Shown one piece after another: positions 63,630 through 64,000 of a DNA stretch of 64,000 bases (position 1 is the stretch's first letter; each line of letters begins with the position of its first letter). The DNA comes from Winogradskyella pacifica (GTDB lineage Bacteria > Bacteroidota > Bacteroidia > Flavobacteriales > Flavobacteriaceae): positions 248,001-312,000 of the forward strand of contig NZ_JABFDI010000002.1 of the NCBI RefSeq assembly GCF_013403915.1. The letters run 5' to 3'. The position numbers and the translations under genes are program-made. The notes under the pieces were generated by a model. That model was not told the origin of the DNA. It saw nothing but the letters and a program-made list of their open reading frames with translations, and searched no databases.

Positions 63630-64000
63630 ATGAAAAATATCCAATCAGTTTCTACAATTATGTCAACCAAAATCATTACGCTAAAAAAAGATGATGATCT
63701 TGAAACGGCAGAACTTTTATTTAAAAGACATAAAATTCGGCATATTCCTGTAGTGAAGGATGAGGCTATTATAGGAATGTTAAGTTATACAGATTTGTTG
63801 CGGATTAGCTTTGCAGATGCCGTAGATGAAACCGAAACGGAGATTGAAACGTTAGTCTATAATATGTTTACAATCGAGCAGGTAATGGCTAAAAATGTGA
63901 TTACAGTGTCTTCAGATGCAAGTATAAAAGACGTTGCCTTGATTTTAGCTCAAAAAGAATTTCATGCGTTACCTGTAGTGGATGACGGCCGATTAGTTGG
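63630..64000 (+). CDS. CBS-domain protein, cut by the window end
   Basis: The ATG at 63630 opens a frame that runs off the window after about 123 codons. Two CBS repeats are visible: IMSTKIITLKKDDDLETAEL followed by KIRHIPVVKDEAIIGMLSYT, and VMAKNVITVSSDASIKDVAL followed by FHALPVVDDGRLVG at the edge. CBS pairs bind adenosine nucleotides and regulate enzymes or transporters. A stand-alone small CBS protein is likely, but further domains beyond the edge are possible. The 98 bp upstream of it contain no gene. Confidence 0.88.
   Translation, partial: MKNIQSVSTIMSTKIITLKKDDDLETAELLFKRHKIRHIPVVKDEAIIGMLSYTDLLRISFADAVDETETEIETLVYNMFTIEQVMAKNVITVSSDASIKDVALILAQKEFHALPVVDDGRLV

Overview
The window looks like a chromosomal segment of a marine Flavobacteriaceae bacterium (Bacteroidota). 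The DNA is AT-rich, several genes are preceded by the TAnnTTTG minus-7 promoter element of this phylum, there are two type IX secretion substrates with C-terminal sorting domains, and the gene families are typical of the group. No species is assigned.

Regions. (1) 1-620: a GatB/YqeY gene and a tRNA-Arg(UCG). (2) 603-9552: an integrative element of about 8.95 kb inserted in the tRNA 3' end. It is bounded by a 19-bp direct repeat and has GTGTCACTT motifs in pairs near both ends. Its right half carries a tyrosine integrase, an excisionase-like HTH protein, a probable HUH replication/mobilisation protein and uncharacterised proteins. Its left half carries a plus-strand cargo operon that looks like an ABC-three-component (ABC-3C) conflict system: a tiny membrane peptide, an adaptor/effector-like protein, a winged-helix middle component, a DUF2326-type SMC-like ATPase and a membrane-anchored protein. 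(3) 9554-9990: four tandem 106-bp hairpin repeats. (4) 10.1-21.8 kb: housekeeping and transport genes (FUSC transporter, FMN glutamate synthase-like protein, NhaA, glutamate dehydrogenase, sugar MFS, MtfA-like peptidase, outer-membrane barrel). (5) 22.0-24.45 kb: a compact minus-strand operon of a 53-aa exported peptide, a PqqD-like/HprK-like fusion and a nucleotidyltransferase. This resembles a small peptide-modification (RiPP-like) locus. (6) 24.4-34.4 kb: an intergenic region with two perfect DnaA boxes and two large T9SS-secreted adhesin-like proteins. (7) 35.0-63.5 kb: a long plus-strand locus for a sulfated, fucose-containing exopolysaccharide. (8) 63.6 kb to the end: a truncated CBS-domain protein.

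How the polysaccharide genes fit together: CysC, CysD and CysN make the sulfate donor PAPS and CysQ removes the by-product PAP. No PAPS or sulfite reductase is present, and a sulfotransferase follows, so the module is more likely for sulfation than for cysteine synthesis. Gmd and Fcl make GDP-L-fucose, and a UXS-like enzyme makes UDP-xylose. A WecA-like transferase starts the lipid-linked unit, seven or so glycosyltransferases and several acyltransferases build and decorate it, a Wzx-like flippase and Wzy-like polymerase follow, and Wza-like and Wzc-like proteins export the chain.

The most unusual features are: (a) 7-bp and 8-bp repeat arrays around two four-helix-bundle genes inside the sulfation/fucose operon, which run into the 5' coding ends of cysQ and fcl; (b) a 26-bp direct repeat in the ABC-3C-like operon whose collapse would fuse a membrane peptide in frame to the next protein; (c) the peptide/HprK-like/nucleotidyltransferase operon; and (d) a FUSC gene with no ATG, GTG or TTG in its first 132 codons. 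All calls come from reading the sequence; no database search was run.
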